This document shows, piece after piece, positions 23,480 to 33,390 of a stretch of 64,000 nucleotides of DNA; position 1 is the first letter of the stretch, and the number at the start of each line of letters is the position of its first letter. Location of the stretch: contig JBAIAC010000001.1 in NCBI GenBank assembly GCA_037349315.1, positions 6,676,001 to 6,740,000 on the forward strand. The letters run 5' to 3'. The notes beneath the pieces were generated by a model. The model saw nothing but the letters and a program-made list of their open reading frames with translations. It was not told the origin of the DNA and did no database searches. Source of the DNA: Chelydra serpentina. Taxonomy: Eukaryota; Chordata; Testudines; Chelydridae. Both the position numbers and the translations under genes were made by a program.

Positions 23480-23670
23480 CAACTACTAAATGAGAAACAA
23501 ATGGCTAGATGGTAATACAGCTGAAAAAGATCAGGGAGTTAACAGCAGATCACAAATTGAATATAATCCAATCATGTGATGCAGTTATGAAAAAGACTTA
23601 GATAGTTCTGGGGTGTATTAACAGGAGCGTTGGAGATAAGACAAGGGAGGTAATTGTTAGAGGTCTATAT
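23480..23670 (+). mobile_element. Decayed LINE fragment, possibly CR1
   Basis: Broken frames resemble the CR1 stretch that reads EKDLG, DHKLN and then the TREV region in better copies. Divergence is high, and the limits are approximate. Confidence 0.3.
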
Positions 23671-24694
23671 AGTTTTTGCAGAGGCAAAACAACAAAATAA
23701 AACAAAAAACCACCCATAAAAAAAAAATGAAAAACTCAATCTGCAGTAGCAGCTCCCGCCTCACGGGCTGGCTGGGCTCCTGCTCTGGGAATTGCAACCT
23801 GGTGCACAGGGTCCACAGCACTTCTCAGGTTTGGCTCAGCCACCCCTCCAACATGACCAGGAGAGGGAAAGAGGGGGAAGAGACCAAAATTGAGTGAGTG
23901 CATGAGCCCAGGCAGTCCAGTGGGACAGAAGCAGCAGGGTGAGTGCGGAATGGTCTTGCTCAGCATTATCCCACCCGGGCCTGCCCCCGGCCCCCATCGG
24001 GGGCATGACCATCCCCCAAGCCTCCAATCCAGTCACAACACCTGGAGCTCAGCCCAGCTAATCCTGCAGGACAGAAGCTGAAGGAGCTGCTGCTGTGGAG
24101 TAAGTGCAGGGTGGGTTCACTCTGCAATGCCCCCCCTCCCCCCACCCAAGCCACCCAGGGAATATCTATGGGGGGATAGGAGAGGAGTTCCTGGGACTGA
24201 CTAATGGGGGAATTGGGAACTGAGGCTCAATAGTGGAGGGGGAATATTTAAAGGGGGGGGGCAAGGTTCAGAGGAGAATTTCATAAAGGGGACCTGGGCA
24301 TACTGGGGTTGGAGGCTGGAGAAGGAAGCGGTAGGAGTTGGGAAGATCTGTGGTGTCCCATGGAGTTTGTGTAATTGAGTGGGGATGGAGACGTGGGGGT
24401 TATTTGGGGGCTGCAGTAAATTTATTAATGTGAATGTAATAAAATCTTTCTTCTCAAGCCCACTTAATACATGCACATAGATTTATATCTGTATCATCTC
24501 TCCAGTTCTTCACAATGGATACCATGATCATTATCTGAGGCTTCCCAAATTTGTAACTGCCTTACCTTTAACTGACTACAGAGGAATCACTTCATTCAGC
24601 TTGTTAAGTTTAATGAGGTGAGTGAGTGCATCTTATAACACGTATGAACTGGAAAAGCCACCGTATAGTTCATGTATTCATTAGAACTAGGTGT
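23671..24694. other. PSME4 intron, no recognised feature
   Basis: GC-rich then G-rich sequence (24110-24420) without a recognisable gene or repeat family. Confidence 0.4.
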
Positions 24695-24702
24695 AACTTA
24701 AT

Positions 24703-25280
24703 TAAGGCTGAGTTTTAGTCATGGGTATTTTTAGTAAAAGTCATGGACAGGTCACAGGCAGTAAACAGAAATTCATGTCCCATGACCTGTCCATGGCGTG
24801 TACTATATGCCCCTGCCTAAATGTTGGGTGCTCTGGGGCAGGGAGTGGCCCAGGGGCACCGCAGGTGCTTGGTGGGGGGGGGGGGGGTGTTGGTGGGACT
24901 GGCAGGCTCCGTTCCTGGCTCCATGTGGATCACGACATGTCCCTCGGCTCCTAGGCAGAGGCACAGCCAGGGGGGCTCTGTGTGCTGCGCCGGCTCTGAG
25001 TGCCGGCTACGCAGCTCCCATTGGCTGAGAACCACGGGCTGCAGGGACGGCGCCTGTGGGCAGAGACAGCCCGTGGAGCCGCCTGGCCATGCCTCTGCCT
25101 AGCAACATGTCACCGACTCTAGGGAGCCCCATGAGGTAAGCGCCACCCACAGCACTCACCCCCTCCCACACCCCAAGCCCCTGCCCCAGCCCTGAGCCCC
25201 TTCCCACACCCAAGCTCTTGCTGCTGCTGCTGGGGAGTCTGTGAGGAATCCATGACTTCTGTGACAGACTCGCAGCCTTA
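24703..25280. mobile_element. Non-autonomous hAT-like element, TAAGGC family copy B
   Basis: The element starts taaggctgagttttagtcat and ends ctcgcagcctta. Flanking octamers aacttaat (24695-24702) and aatttagt (25281-25288) differ by two transitions. The subterminal motif catgggtatttttagtaaaa is shared with copy A. A G-run of 14 lies near 24875-24888. Confidence 0.72.
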
Positions 25281-25288
25281 AATTTAGT

Positions 25289-26876
25289 TTATTTTCTAGC
25301 AAAACAAAAAACTTGTTCTTCATCTCTTTTCTGTTTCCACACTATCAATAGTAAGAGCTTCCTCTCTCAGGATTGCAATTTTTATTAAAACCTACAGAAA
25401 GGAGGAGAGAAAAGGAAGGAGAAACAAAGAAGTAGGAAAGGAAACTTAAGAGTAAGGAGAACTGGAAGGCTTGGAAGTAACTAAAAAAAAAAAAAGCTAA
25501 TTATCTGTAATTCTTGTTCACTGAAGGCATTTACAGTATAACTGATCCCCACCCTAAACCTTCCAGGTAATAATGTGACTCATAAATTATCATAACACAA
25601 AATTCTAAACCACTTGGCTTCTAAGAGGCAGTAATGCATGCCAACTCTGCTGCTGAAACTTAGCTAACCTTAGTGTTTCCAATATTCTCTGCTTTCATCA
25701 AAAAAGTGAAAAGATTAATAAATGACTGAAGTGTACTTAATTTACAAGATAGCCGAAAAATCCAACTCTGAGGTGGATGAGCAGAGATCAATACAACACA
25801 AAACACCTTCAGAAAGAAAGAATTACAAGAAATTATCTTATTCAACAGCAGCTGCCTTACAGTAGATCCATACTTTTAGATGCTCAACAACAAAAAAGGA
25901 TGTCACTATAGGTGTAAACACAGAACCATATGCAGAGACCCACATCAGCAAGGTCTGGAAAAATAAGGTAACAATAATAGTTTTTTTAAAAAAAAGAAAA
26001 AAGGCTGTGCTGCATATTCTTCTGGTCAAGATCTGCTCAGAGGCTGGTTGGAGGAACAGCTTTAATATGACCTTGAAGTGGTAGGCTTGAAAAGGAATAG
26101 CAATGAGCTATGCAATCCAACAGCCATTTAGATATGACTTCCAGTGACAGCCTGAAACAGCTCTGAGATGCAAGCTGCCCCAATTCATTTCAGTGACACC
26201 TGATGTCACTAAAAGCAAGTTTATCAAATGGCATATCTGTGCCCCTAACTTGCATAATTACCACAATTGTATTCAGAAGTTGGGTAACTGCACATGCAAA
26301 TTAACTAAATTGCTCTGCCTCATTTCCCACAACCACTGAGCTATTTCAAACAAAATAGTAATGTTCAGTTATTGACGTTCAGTTATTATTCCATAAGAGC
26401 CATACTCTCCTTCAGTCTTTATGCAAAACTCCCATTGTTATCAGTAGGAGATCTGCTGTGGATAGAGGGTAGTGTATGACCCTGAACAAAGGTAAGTGCA
26501 GATCACAGACCATAACAAAAATGCAGTATGGCTCTCTTCACAGAATGATTTGGAGTGTGTACTGCGAGCTCTAATCCACTTCAGATAATCTTTTCACATC
26601 ATGTTAATGGAGAGCAGTTTCCCCAGGAAGTGCCTTCAGTCCTGGGGAGAATGTTGACAGGAAGATTGACTGCCCAATACCACTTTGGGGAAGAATTTAG
26701 GATAACCAAATATCATCACACTATCCTTTTAAAGCAGGGTGGGGTGGAAGTCAGTAACACCTCAAGCTAACTCACTGAAGTCACTGCTTCCATGTTACAA
26801 ACATCAAGAAATTCAAGTGGTTTCATCAGTTTTCTAATAACCAACTTAATATCACACTTAACCAGAGACTTTTTAA
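25289..26876. other. PSME4 intron, no recognised feature
   Basis: AT-rich sequence with no exon or classifiable repeat. Confidence 0.45.
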
Positions 26877-26888
26877 TGGGCGATTTCA

Positions 26889-27185
26889 CAGGCGCCAACT
26901 TTCCAAAGTGCCAGGGGGTACTCAACACCCGGCTCTGTCCCAGGCCCCACCCCCACTCCATCCCTTCCCCCAAAGCCCCACCCACCTCTTCCTGCCCAGT
27001 TCAGCCCTGTCCACCAAGCGCGTCACCGTCCTCGCTCCTCCCCCCCACTCCCGTCAAGCCTCCCGAACACTGCGAAACAACTGATCACAGCGGATGGGAG
27101 GAGCTGGGGGGCAGCTCATAAGGGGGCTGCTGGTGGATGCTCAGCACCCACCATTTTTTCCCCATGGCCACTGAGTCGGCGCCTG
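26889..27185. mobile_element. MITE with CAGGCGCCRACT ends and 12-bp flanking repeat
   Basis: The left end reads caggcgccaact and the reversed right end caggcgccgact. The flanks tgggcgatttca (26877-26888) and tgggcggtttca (27186-27197) match at 11 of 12, abut the termini exactly and look like a target duplication. The inside is C-rich on the plus strand with no ORF of note. Confidence 0.7.
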
Positions 27186-27289
27186 TGGGCGGTTTCAAAT
27201 GCAACAAGCCACTCAGACACCTGATAACTACAGGCATCAGTAGAACTAATTTCAATATTCATAGGAAAAGCTAAAATAGCTTAGGGTCC

Positions 27290-27790
27290 TTGGGCGGCAC
27301 CTCCCTATTTAGGTCAGTCACCTACAGTCCCCAACTAAAACTTCTCCAGCACAATATCAAGGATCTACAACCTATTCTGAAGGACGAACTCTCACTCTCA
27401 CAGACCTTGGGAGACAGGCCAGTCCTCGCTTACAGACAGCCCCCCAACCTGAAGCAAATACTCACCAGCAACTACATACCACACAACAAAAACACTAACT
27501 CAGGAACCAATCCCTGCAACAAACCCCGTTGCCAACTCGGTCCACATATCTATTCAAGGGACACCATCCTAGGACCTAACCACATCAGCCACACCATAAG
27601 GGGCTCATTCACCTGCACATCTACCAATGTGATATATGCCATCATGTGCTAGCAATGCCCCTCTGCCATGTACATTGGCCAAACCGGACAGTCTCTACGC
27701 AAAAGAATAAATGGACACAAATTTACATCAAGAATTGTAACATTTAAAAACCAGCAGAACACTTCAATTTCCCTGGACACTAAATAACAG
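27290..27790 (+). pseudogene. Penelope-like protein C-terminus (linker and GIY-YIG endonuclease)
   Basis: The frame 27290-27652 includes YRQPPNLKQILTSNYIP, the Cys-bearing NPCNKPRCQLGPHIYS and a GSFTCTSTNVIYAIMC stretch. An in-frame TAG at 27650 follows, after which the same frame continues as CPSAMYIGQTGQSLRKRING. The YIGQT and the LRKRI stretch fit the second part of the GIY-YIG core and the helix after it. In Penelope-like elements this domain nicks target DNA at insertion (known of the family). The first GIY position reads AMY-like here. The stop codon makes the copy inactive. Confidence 0.8.
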
Positions 27791-27925
27791 ACTCAAAAGT
27801 GGCAATGCTTCAACAAAAAAACTTCAAAAACAGAGTCCCAACGAGAAACTGCAGAACTGGAATTAATTTGCAAACTGGCCCCCATCAAATTAGGCCTGAA
27901 TAAAGACTGGGAGTGGATGAGTCAC

Positions 27926-28114
27926 TACAAAAAGTAATTTTCCCTCTACTGATACTCGCACCTTCTTGACAACTGTTGGAAATGGGCCACCTTGATTGCA
28001 CTGGCCTCGTTAGCACTACAAAAGTAATTTTCCCTCCCTTAGTATTCACCACGTCTTGTCAACTGTTGAGAATAGGTCACTTCCACCTTAATTGAATTGG
28101 CTCATTAGCACTAC
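27926..28114 (+). repeat. Tandem duplication in the Penelope 3' UTR
   Basis: Two units of roughly 90 bp each begin actacaaaaagtaattttcc or actacaaaagtaattttccc and end ctcgttagc or ctcattagc, joined head to tail. Their divergence suggests an old duplication, perhaps present in the active element. Confidence 0.75.
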
Positions 28115-28195
28115 CCCCCACCTTGGTAAGGCAACTCCCATCTTTTCATGTGTTATAATATATATTCTGTTTACTGTATTTTTCACTCCATGCAT

Positions 28196-28234
28196 CTGAT
28201 GAAGTGGGTTTTAGCCGACGAAAGCTTATGCTCA
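28196..28234 (+). ncRNA. Hammerhead-ribozyme-like motif in Penelope 3' end
   Basis: The conserved boxes ctgatga (28196-28202) and gaaa (28220-28223) are in order. After gaaa, gc-ttat-gc could form a two-pair stem III, followed by a uc cleavage-site candidate. Hammerhead motifs are known in Penelope-like elements. Stem II is partly decayed in this copy (gtggg against ccgac), and stem I is not clear. Confidence 0.6.
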
Positions 28235-28406
28235 AATAAATTTATCTTAGGTGCCATAAGGACTCCTTGTTGTTGATGCTAGAATAGGCATCAAATCCAG
28301 ATACACCCAAGTTCAGTCACACAGAATGCCTTGGGAGCTTCAGTACACACACAGTTTCCTCACACATTAAGGCCTGGAGTACAGATCTAGATGGCAACAG
28401 TCAGCA

Positions 28407-28601
28407 TAGAATCATAGAATCATAGAATATCAGGGTTGGAAGGGACCTTAGTAGGTCATCTAGTCCAACCCCCTGCTCAAAGCAGGACCAATCCCCAATT
28501 TTTGCCCCTGATCCCCAAATGGCCCCCTCAAGGATTGAACTCACAACCCTGGGTTTAGCAGGCCAATGCTCAAACCACTGAGCTATTCCTCCCCTACCCC
28601 A
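28407..28601 (-). repeat. tRNA-like SINE with CR1 3' tail, copy 2
   Basis: The sequence is nearly identical to the 10417-10602 copy, including the A- and B-box-like motifs and the ttctatgattctatgattc tail on the minus strand. High similarity between two copies suggests fairly recent activity. Confidence 0.88.
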
Positions 28602-29706
28602 TGCTCAGAGAACTCTACGGGGATTCTGCAACAGAACCAACTGGCATGATGCAAGAGGAACTTGAATACACTTCAAGCAATGTGCTGATAAGAGATCGTC
28701 AGGCTGCACAAGTGATCCAAGAACTCTCAGCCTGAATTACCAGCATCAATGCTACGTGGAACTGCATAACTAGAGTCATGAAGAGTCTATGTCCAGGAGT
28801 CAAAAGAAGACCATGTAAGGCCACAGTGGTCAAATAATGGCCACTAAAAGCTGGCCAAAAATCTGCATTCTACATTGAAGACTTCAATTCAGTGTCCAGC
28901 CCCAGTAATGTATTCATTTGATGCAGTGAGGATATGGATTTCACTGACTTAACAGTGCAGCTGGATAATGAAAGAGTGCTAAAGCACAGACCTGGCATAG
29001 TCTACGTTAAAGCAGTTATCACTAGAGCGAAGTCTTGATGCCCACTGGGAACACTTGACCCTGGTTCACTAAAAGCTCTACTCCCTTTGGGAGCCAACAG
29101 CAATTTGTCCTTGCAGGTGGTGTCTGAAAAAGCCAGAGGAAACTGTAAGCACTCAAAGTCTTTAGCCTTGCCAACCAAGGTACATCCCTAGATATCCTAA
29201 ATTTGTATATTTTATGTACATTTAGAAAAAGGCACACACATTTTTATTTTTTTTAAATAATGGCAACAAGATACCAAGAAGCATGTGGTGTAATGAAGAG
29301 TTGAAAGGACAGAGCAGTGACCCTGGGGAGCTCTTCCCATTTTTCGTATGGAGAAAGGAATGGATGGTTGAAAACATAAGTAACAGCTGGTGTTCTACAA
29401 CAAAGGCAGCTCCTACTTCGCTGCCCTAGAAGTCAAAGGCTTAGAATAGTTGAAAATTGTAAGAACTGTTTTTGAAGCAGCAAAATTACAACTGTTAGAT
29501 GCACTCCTAGAATGATATTCATTACAATGCAATTTCAAAAGACATGAGTACCAGATATACATATTTATGAGAACCAATATATGAATATCTATTTGCATGA
29601 CACTCAACTTCATAAACCACCAACAAACAGGCAATACCTTGGCCATGTAATGTGGTATTACCCAAAAAAGAATAAAAATAACTTTACAATTTTGAAATAT
29701 ACTTAC
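28602..29706. other. PSME4 intron, no recognised feature
   Basis: No exon or classifiable repeat was recognised. Confidence 0.45.
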
Positions 29707-29856
29707 TTAAAACCTTTATGGTGAAGTTCTGGAGGAAGGGAAGTGGGTAGAAATAATTCAAAATAGGTGATGGCCTTTTGCATGGTAACATCAAATGGGC
29801 ACATTAATGGCCGCCATTCATCTAGCATCTCCTTGGAGGCATTTTCTGGAAAATAC
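29707..29856 (-). CDS. PSME4: PSME4 exon ([15 protein letters not shown] ... HHKGF)
   Basis: This 150-nt exon starts with one base completing a Pro codon from 31951-31995, then has 49 codons and two bases of a Lys codon. It encodes [33 protein letters not shown] and [14 protein letters not shown]. The PENASKEML part is less conserved against recalled human PSME4. The acceptor is ttttttag and the donor gtaagt. Confidence 0.97.
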
Positions 29857-29882
29857 CTAAAAAAGGGGAAGTCTTAATTTGC

Positions 29883-29918
29883 ACTTTATTTATTTATTTA
29901 CTTACTTATTTATTTTTG
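29883..29918. repeat. TTTA/CTTA microsatellite
   Basis: Imperfect tetranucleotide run (ttatttatttatttacttac and onward) just upstream of the exon at 29707-29856. Confidence 0.85.
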
Positions 29919-30576
29919 CCATGAATTTAAATTTTACAGCTAAATTGTGCACTGAGACGTTATGGTGTAAGGGCCATATTGTTATAAAGAAAGAGATAAG
30001 AACCAGACCAGTAACCCAATAAATCCTCAGCTTCATTCAGCCTTCAAAAAAAAACAAAAAAAGGCTGAAGGATGAGATGACTGGAAATATGGATCATTTC
30101 CACAAAGCGTGCAACTGTAATAAAATTTCTTACTCTTATTACAACTAAAAAAATTGTCATGATACGGAACCGCTTCAATGTAAAGATTGTGTGAGACCAA
30201 ATAACTAATATTTACATTGAAGACAGACCTTAATGGAAGTAGAGCTAATGTTCTGATTCCTCCTAATAAAGTGCATCTGGAAGATTAGAATAGCCCTGTA
30301 ACAAATATGGAACTTTTCTAAGAAGGAGCTGTTTACTCATGTAAAATTAGTATTTAGAATTTGTTCCGTAGTAAGAATAGGCATTAGGTTATATAAAAAA
30401 GTTACTGCAGATAAAATATGGCTACTTAAAAGCCATGCCACGAATTCCTGCAACCTCACCCATGCAAAATTTAGAGTAAAGAGTTTCCAGAAGTTAAATC
30501 AAATTTCACATTTTCATTTTGAAATAAAAACATACATTAAGTGTAAATTTGATGCTAATAAAAGATGTTAAATTGT
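29919..30576. other. PSME4 intron, no recognised feature
   Basis: AT-rich sequence with no exon or repeat family recognised. Confidence 0.45.
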
Positions 30577-30704
30577 CAGCAATGTTCCCTCTAATTTTTT
30601 ATGTCCCTGCGCGGAATGAATTTTGTTATATGCACCAATATGGAAGTGGTGTGTGACACATCACCTTCATATTGGTGCCCATAACAAAATTCATGCGGTG
30701 GGGG

Positions 30705-30935
30705 TGGGGCCGAGAGGTTCGGAGTGTGGGAGGGGGCTCAGGGTTGGGGCAGAGGGTTGGGGTGTGGGGGGATGAGGGCTCTGGCTGGGGGTGCGGGCTC
30801 TGGGGTTGGGCTGGGGATGAGGGGTTTGGGGTGCAGGCGGGGGCTCAGGGCTGGGGCAGTGTTCAGATACAGGGGGCTGTGGGCTCTGGGATGGGGCCAG
30901 GGATGAGGGGTTTGGGGTACAGGCTGTTCAGGGGC
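30705..30935. repeat. G-rich minisatellite-like block
   Basis: Loosely repeated ggggctcagggctggggcag and gatgaggggtttggggt units recur. The long ORFs over this block are products of composition. A similar block occurs at 38705-38890 inside another element. Confidence 0.7.
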
Positions 30936-31012
30936 TGAGTGGGGAGTGCTCTCTCGCCGCAGAAGCTTGGGGAGAGGCACCTCTCCCCGGCCGTGGCAGC
31001 TCCAGCGGGGCT

Positions 31013-31262
31013 GGGCTGGGCCGAGGGAGGAGCTCCTCTCCCCCAGCAGTGGCAAGGCCATGGCAGATCCCCGCTGGGGCTGGCGGGGAGAGGTGCCTCT
31101 CCCCACCGCAGCAGGTCTGCGCTTTGGCAGGCGGGGAGGCTCGCCTGCCAAAGCGCAGACCTGCTGCGGTGGGGAGAGGCACCTCTCCCCGCCAGCCCCA
31201 GCGGGGATCTGCCATGGCCTTGCCACTGCTGGGGGAGAGGAGCTCCTCCCTCGGCCCAGCCC
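31013..31262. repeat. Perfect palindrome, 121-bp arms and 8-bp spacer
   Basis: Arms 31013-31133 and 31142-31262 are exact reverse complements by my base-by-base reading, separated by gggaggct. The arms are GC-rich, so the single strand would form a very stable hairpin. Overlapping ORFs on both strands are a consequence of this symmetry. Confidence 0.92.
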
Positions 31263-31950
31263 ACTCAAATTGATACATTTGAGACAACAGCTGTAGAAAA
31301 ATTACTAATAAGGATTACAAATTTATCAAAACAATGTTTTAGTCCTTTCTCCCTCCTCCCACCTGCCCCACTCCCTTCCGTAAGTAGGCCCAAAAGTAGG
31401 TCTTTTAACCTCTAATTTAAAAGATTACTCTAAACTGTATCGAGGAAAGCAACAGACCATTCCATTATGGTGTCAGCTTTCAGGATAGCAGGACTAGGGA
31501 AGCAAGAATTTATTAAACTTATCTCTGTTAAGTAGATAACACACACACTTGAAAGATTAAGTTAAACAATATTTCCAGAGAAGAAATAATAGAAACTTGA
31601 TGTATTTGCATCATTTCAGCTCTAATAAAAAAAGTGCATCCTATGGATTTAAATTGATGAAATAAAATTAGTTCAATAAAACAGGAGCCTTGTCCAGAAA
31701 ATATTAACAAATGATTTTTCACTAGAACAAAGGCTATTATCAAATATAAGGTACCAAATATAGTTCAACTTTGGAACTTCAACTATAAATGCTAAATGTT
31801 ATGCTGGAAAGAGAGAGGGGATCAGAAAGCTTACACTTTTAAAAAAATAGTACAGACAGTATAAAGAACCCCCAAGGAGCTAACATGTTCCAGAAAAGAA
31901 ATACTAAAGGCATATGCTTCAAAAAGATTGGAAAATAGTTAAGAACTTAC
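31263..31950. other. PSME4 intron, no recognised feature
   Basis: AT-rich sequence without recognisable exon or repeat. Confidence 0.45.
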
Positions 31951-31995
31951 GGTCGACAGCTTTTCACAAGTGTTTTTAGAACGCTTTCTACAGAA
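31951..31995 (-). CDS. PSME4: PSME4 micro-exon (SVESVLKTLVKSCR)
   Basis: This 45-nt exon encodes SVESVLKTLVKSCR, with split codons at both ends (Asn on the left, Pro on the right). It is the smallest exon here and is supported by perfect phase agreement with 42691-42807 and 29707-29856. The acceptor is gtttcag and the donor gtaagt. Confidence 0.96.
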
Positions 31996-32316
31996 CTGAA
32001 ACAAAAACAAAAAAGAAAATTATATGCTGTACTTGAAATAGACTAATGTAATTACAAGTCAGTTTATGATTGTTTAAAATCATTAAGATGGTATTGATGC
32101 AATTAGACACCATCTGTGTACATGCAGTGGCTAATCCTTCTGTTCCATACAGACCTAATCATAAGGATTAAAACTGCTTTAATTTCTGATTCTACCCCTT
32201 ACTCCTCTCTAGTATTCACTGTTCTTCAATCAAGGGTGAAAAATTAGTACCATATTAAACAGTAATATCTTGCATTCTATTATGGACTAACAAGCAGAAT
32301 CAACATAGTTTTTATG

Positions 32317-32537
32317 AAGCGACAAAGAGTCCTGTGGCACCTTATAGACTAACAGACGTATTGGAGCATAAGCTTTCGTGGGTGAATACCCACTTCGCCA
32401 GATGTAATTAGACACCATGATGATTATTCACCCACGAAAGCTTATGCTCCAATACGTCTGTTAGTCTATAAGGTGCCACAGGACTCTTTGTCGCTTCTAC
32501 AGATCCAGACTAACACGGCTACCCATCTGATACTTGA
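32317..32537. mobile_element. Penelope-like insertion made of two inverted terminal segments
   Basis: A minus-oriented Penelope 3' segment (to about 32402) is followed by a plus-oriented one (from about 32425, ending ctacccatctgatacttga). The whole is flanked by a perfect 12-bp duplication atagtttttatg (32305-32316 and 32537-32548, sharing the last base). Arms 32316-32388 and 32425-32497 are exact reverse complements over 73 bp. The middle contains gatgtaattagacaccat, which resembles host sequence at 32095-32112. Confidence 0.88.
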
Positions 32538-32548
32538 TAGTTTTTATG

Positions 32549-33390
32549 GATACTTGAAACTATAATAGAAAAATCACATAATAAGAGTCTAAGTTTCAAG
32601 ATAGATGAAGGGCAGTATATTTCAGTGCATTTCAGACTCCAAATCCTAATCTATTTTTTTAGATTTGGTTTTTGTTTATGCACAATCGAATCTAATGCAT
32701 TTGTATACATCCCTAACCAAACAAAAGAAATGAATTAACTGTAACTCACTAGTTATTTCTACAGCTTCCCTGACACTTAGCAACAGCTGACTGAACAAGT
32801 TTTCCAAGCTATGGGTAACATTGCTTTTATTAGAGTAACAATGACTGTTTTTAATAGCAATTTTGACATGAAGCTTTTTCACATGTGTAACATCTAATTC
32901 TGTCAAACCATTTTTTTAAATTGAAGCAAAATAGTAAATGCTTTCAAAAAGATGAGGAAGGGAGAATCATGGATCAATGGCATATGACAGGCAATCTGTT
33001 TTCACTTTTTACATGGTTTTGTAATTAACATTTAATTTCAGTAAAAACAATAGTAGACAGTTGCTAGATTGCATTTTGGTCAGAGGCCATCCTCTGAATA
33101 AAAATATTCTATAAAGTCAGAACATCATTGTATTGTACATATAGTTTACCCACTGCTTAAAGGTAAAACAAATACTGCATCCCTACCCTCACAATACAAA
33201 AAAATAAGAGATAAAAGTAGAGCCTTGCTGTGAATAAAGAGAAGTGTCCACTAAAATTTCTGATGTCCAGCTAAAATACCTTCTGTGCTTTCCATGTAAA
33301 CACTATACTGTACATCTGACAAGTCCTACACAAAGGAAATAAGACTCCACTTAAACTCACAGAAAATATAAAATGGATAAAGCACTTTTT
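32549..33390. other. PSME4 intron, no recognised feature
   Basis: AT-rich sequence with no exon or repeat family recognised. Confidence 0.45.

Larger units (their letters stand above)
27270..28275 (+). mobile_element. Penelope-like retroelement, 3' part with GIY-YIG region
   Basis: The fragment spans the end of the RT-to-endonuclease linker, a GIY-YIG endonuclease region, a 3' UTR with a tandem duplication, and a terminal segment with a hammerhead-like motif followed by ctcaaataaatttatcttag and gactccttgttgtt. 5' truncation removes the RT core. Similar terminal segments recur at 32317-32537 and 39332-39505. It sits in the antisense direction to PSME4. Confidence 0.85.
30577..31262. mobile_element. 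hAT-like element (CAGCAATGTTCCCTC end) with G-rich repeats and a palindrome
   Basis: The left end cagcaatgttccctctaatt is of a known hAT-like type. It is followed by an imperfect inverted pair (gaattttgttatatgcacca against tggtgcccataacaaaattc, 30618-30696), a G-rich tandem block (30700-30935) and a perfect palindrome (31013-31262). No matching right terminus was found, so the right side is probably rearranged. Confidence 0.6.

Noticed and set aside
26340..26400. Short direct repeat of gttcagttatt
   Set aside because: Two units only, in AT-rich sequence; not above chance.
30738..31415. Several overlapping ORFs over 100 aa on both strands
   Set aside because: They come from the G-rich block and the perfect palindrome; peptides on the two strands are the same because of the symmetry, with no known domain.
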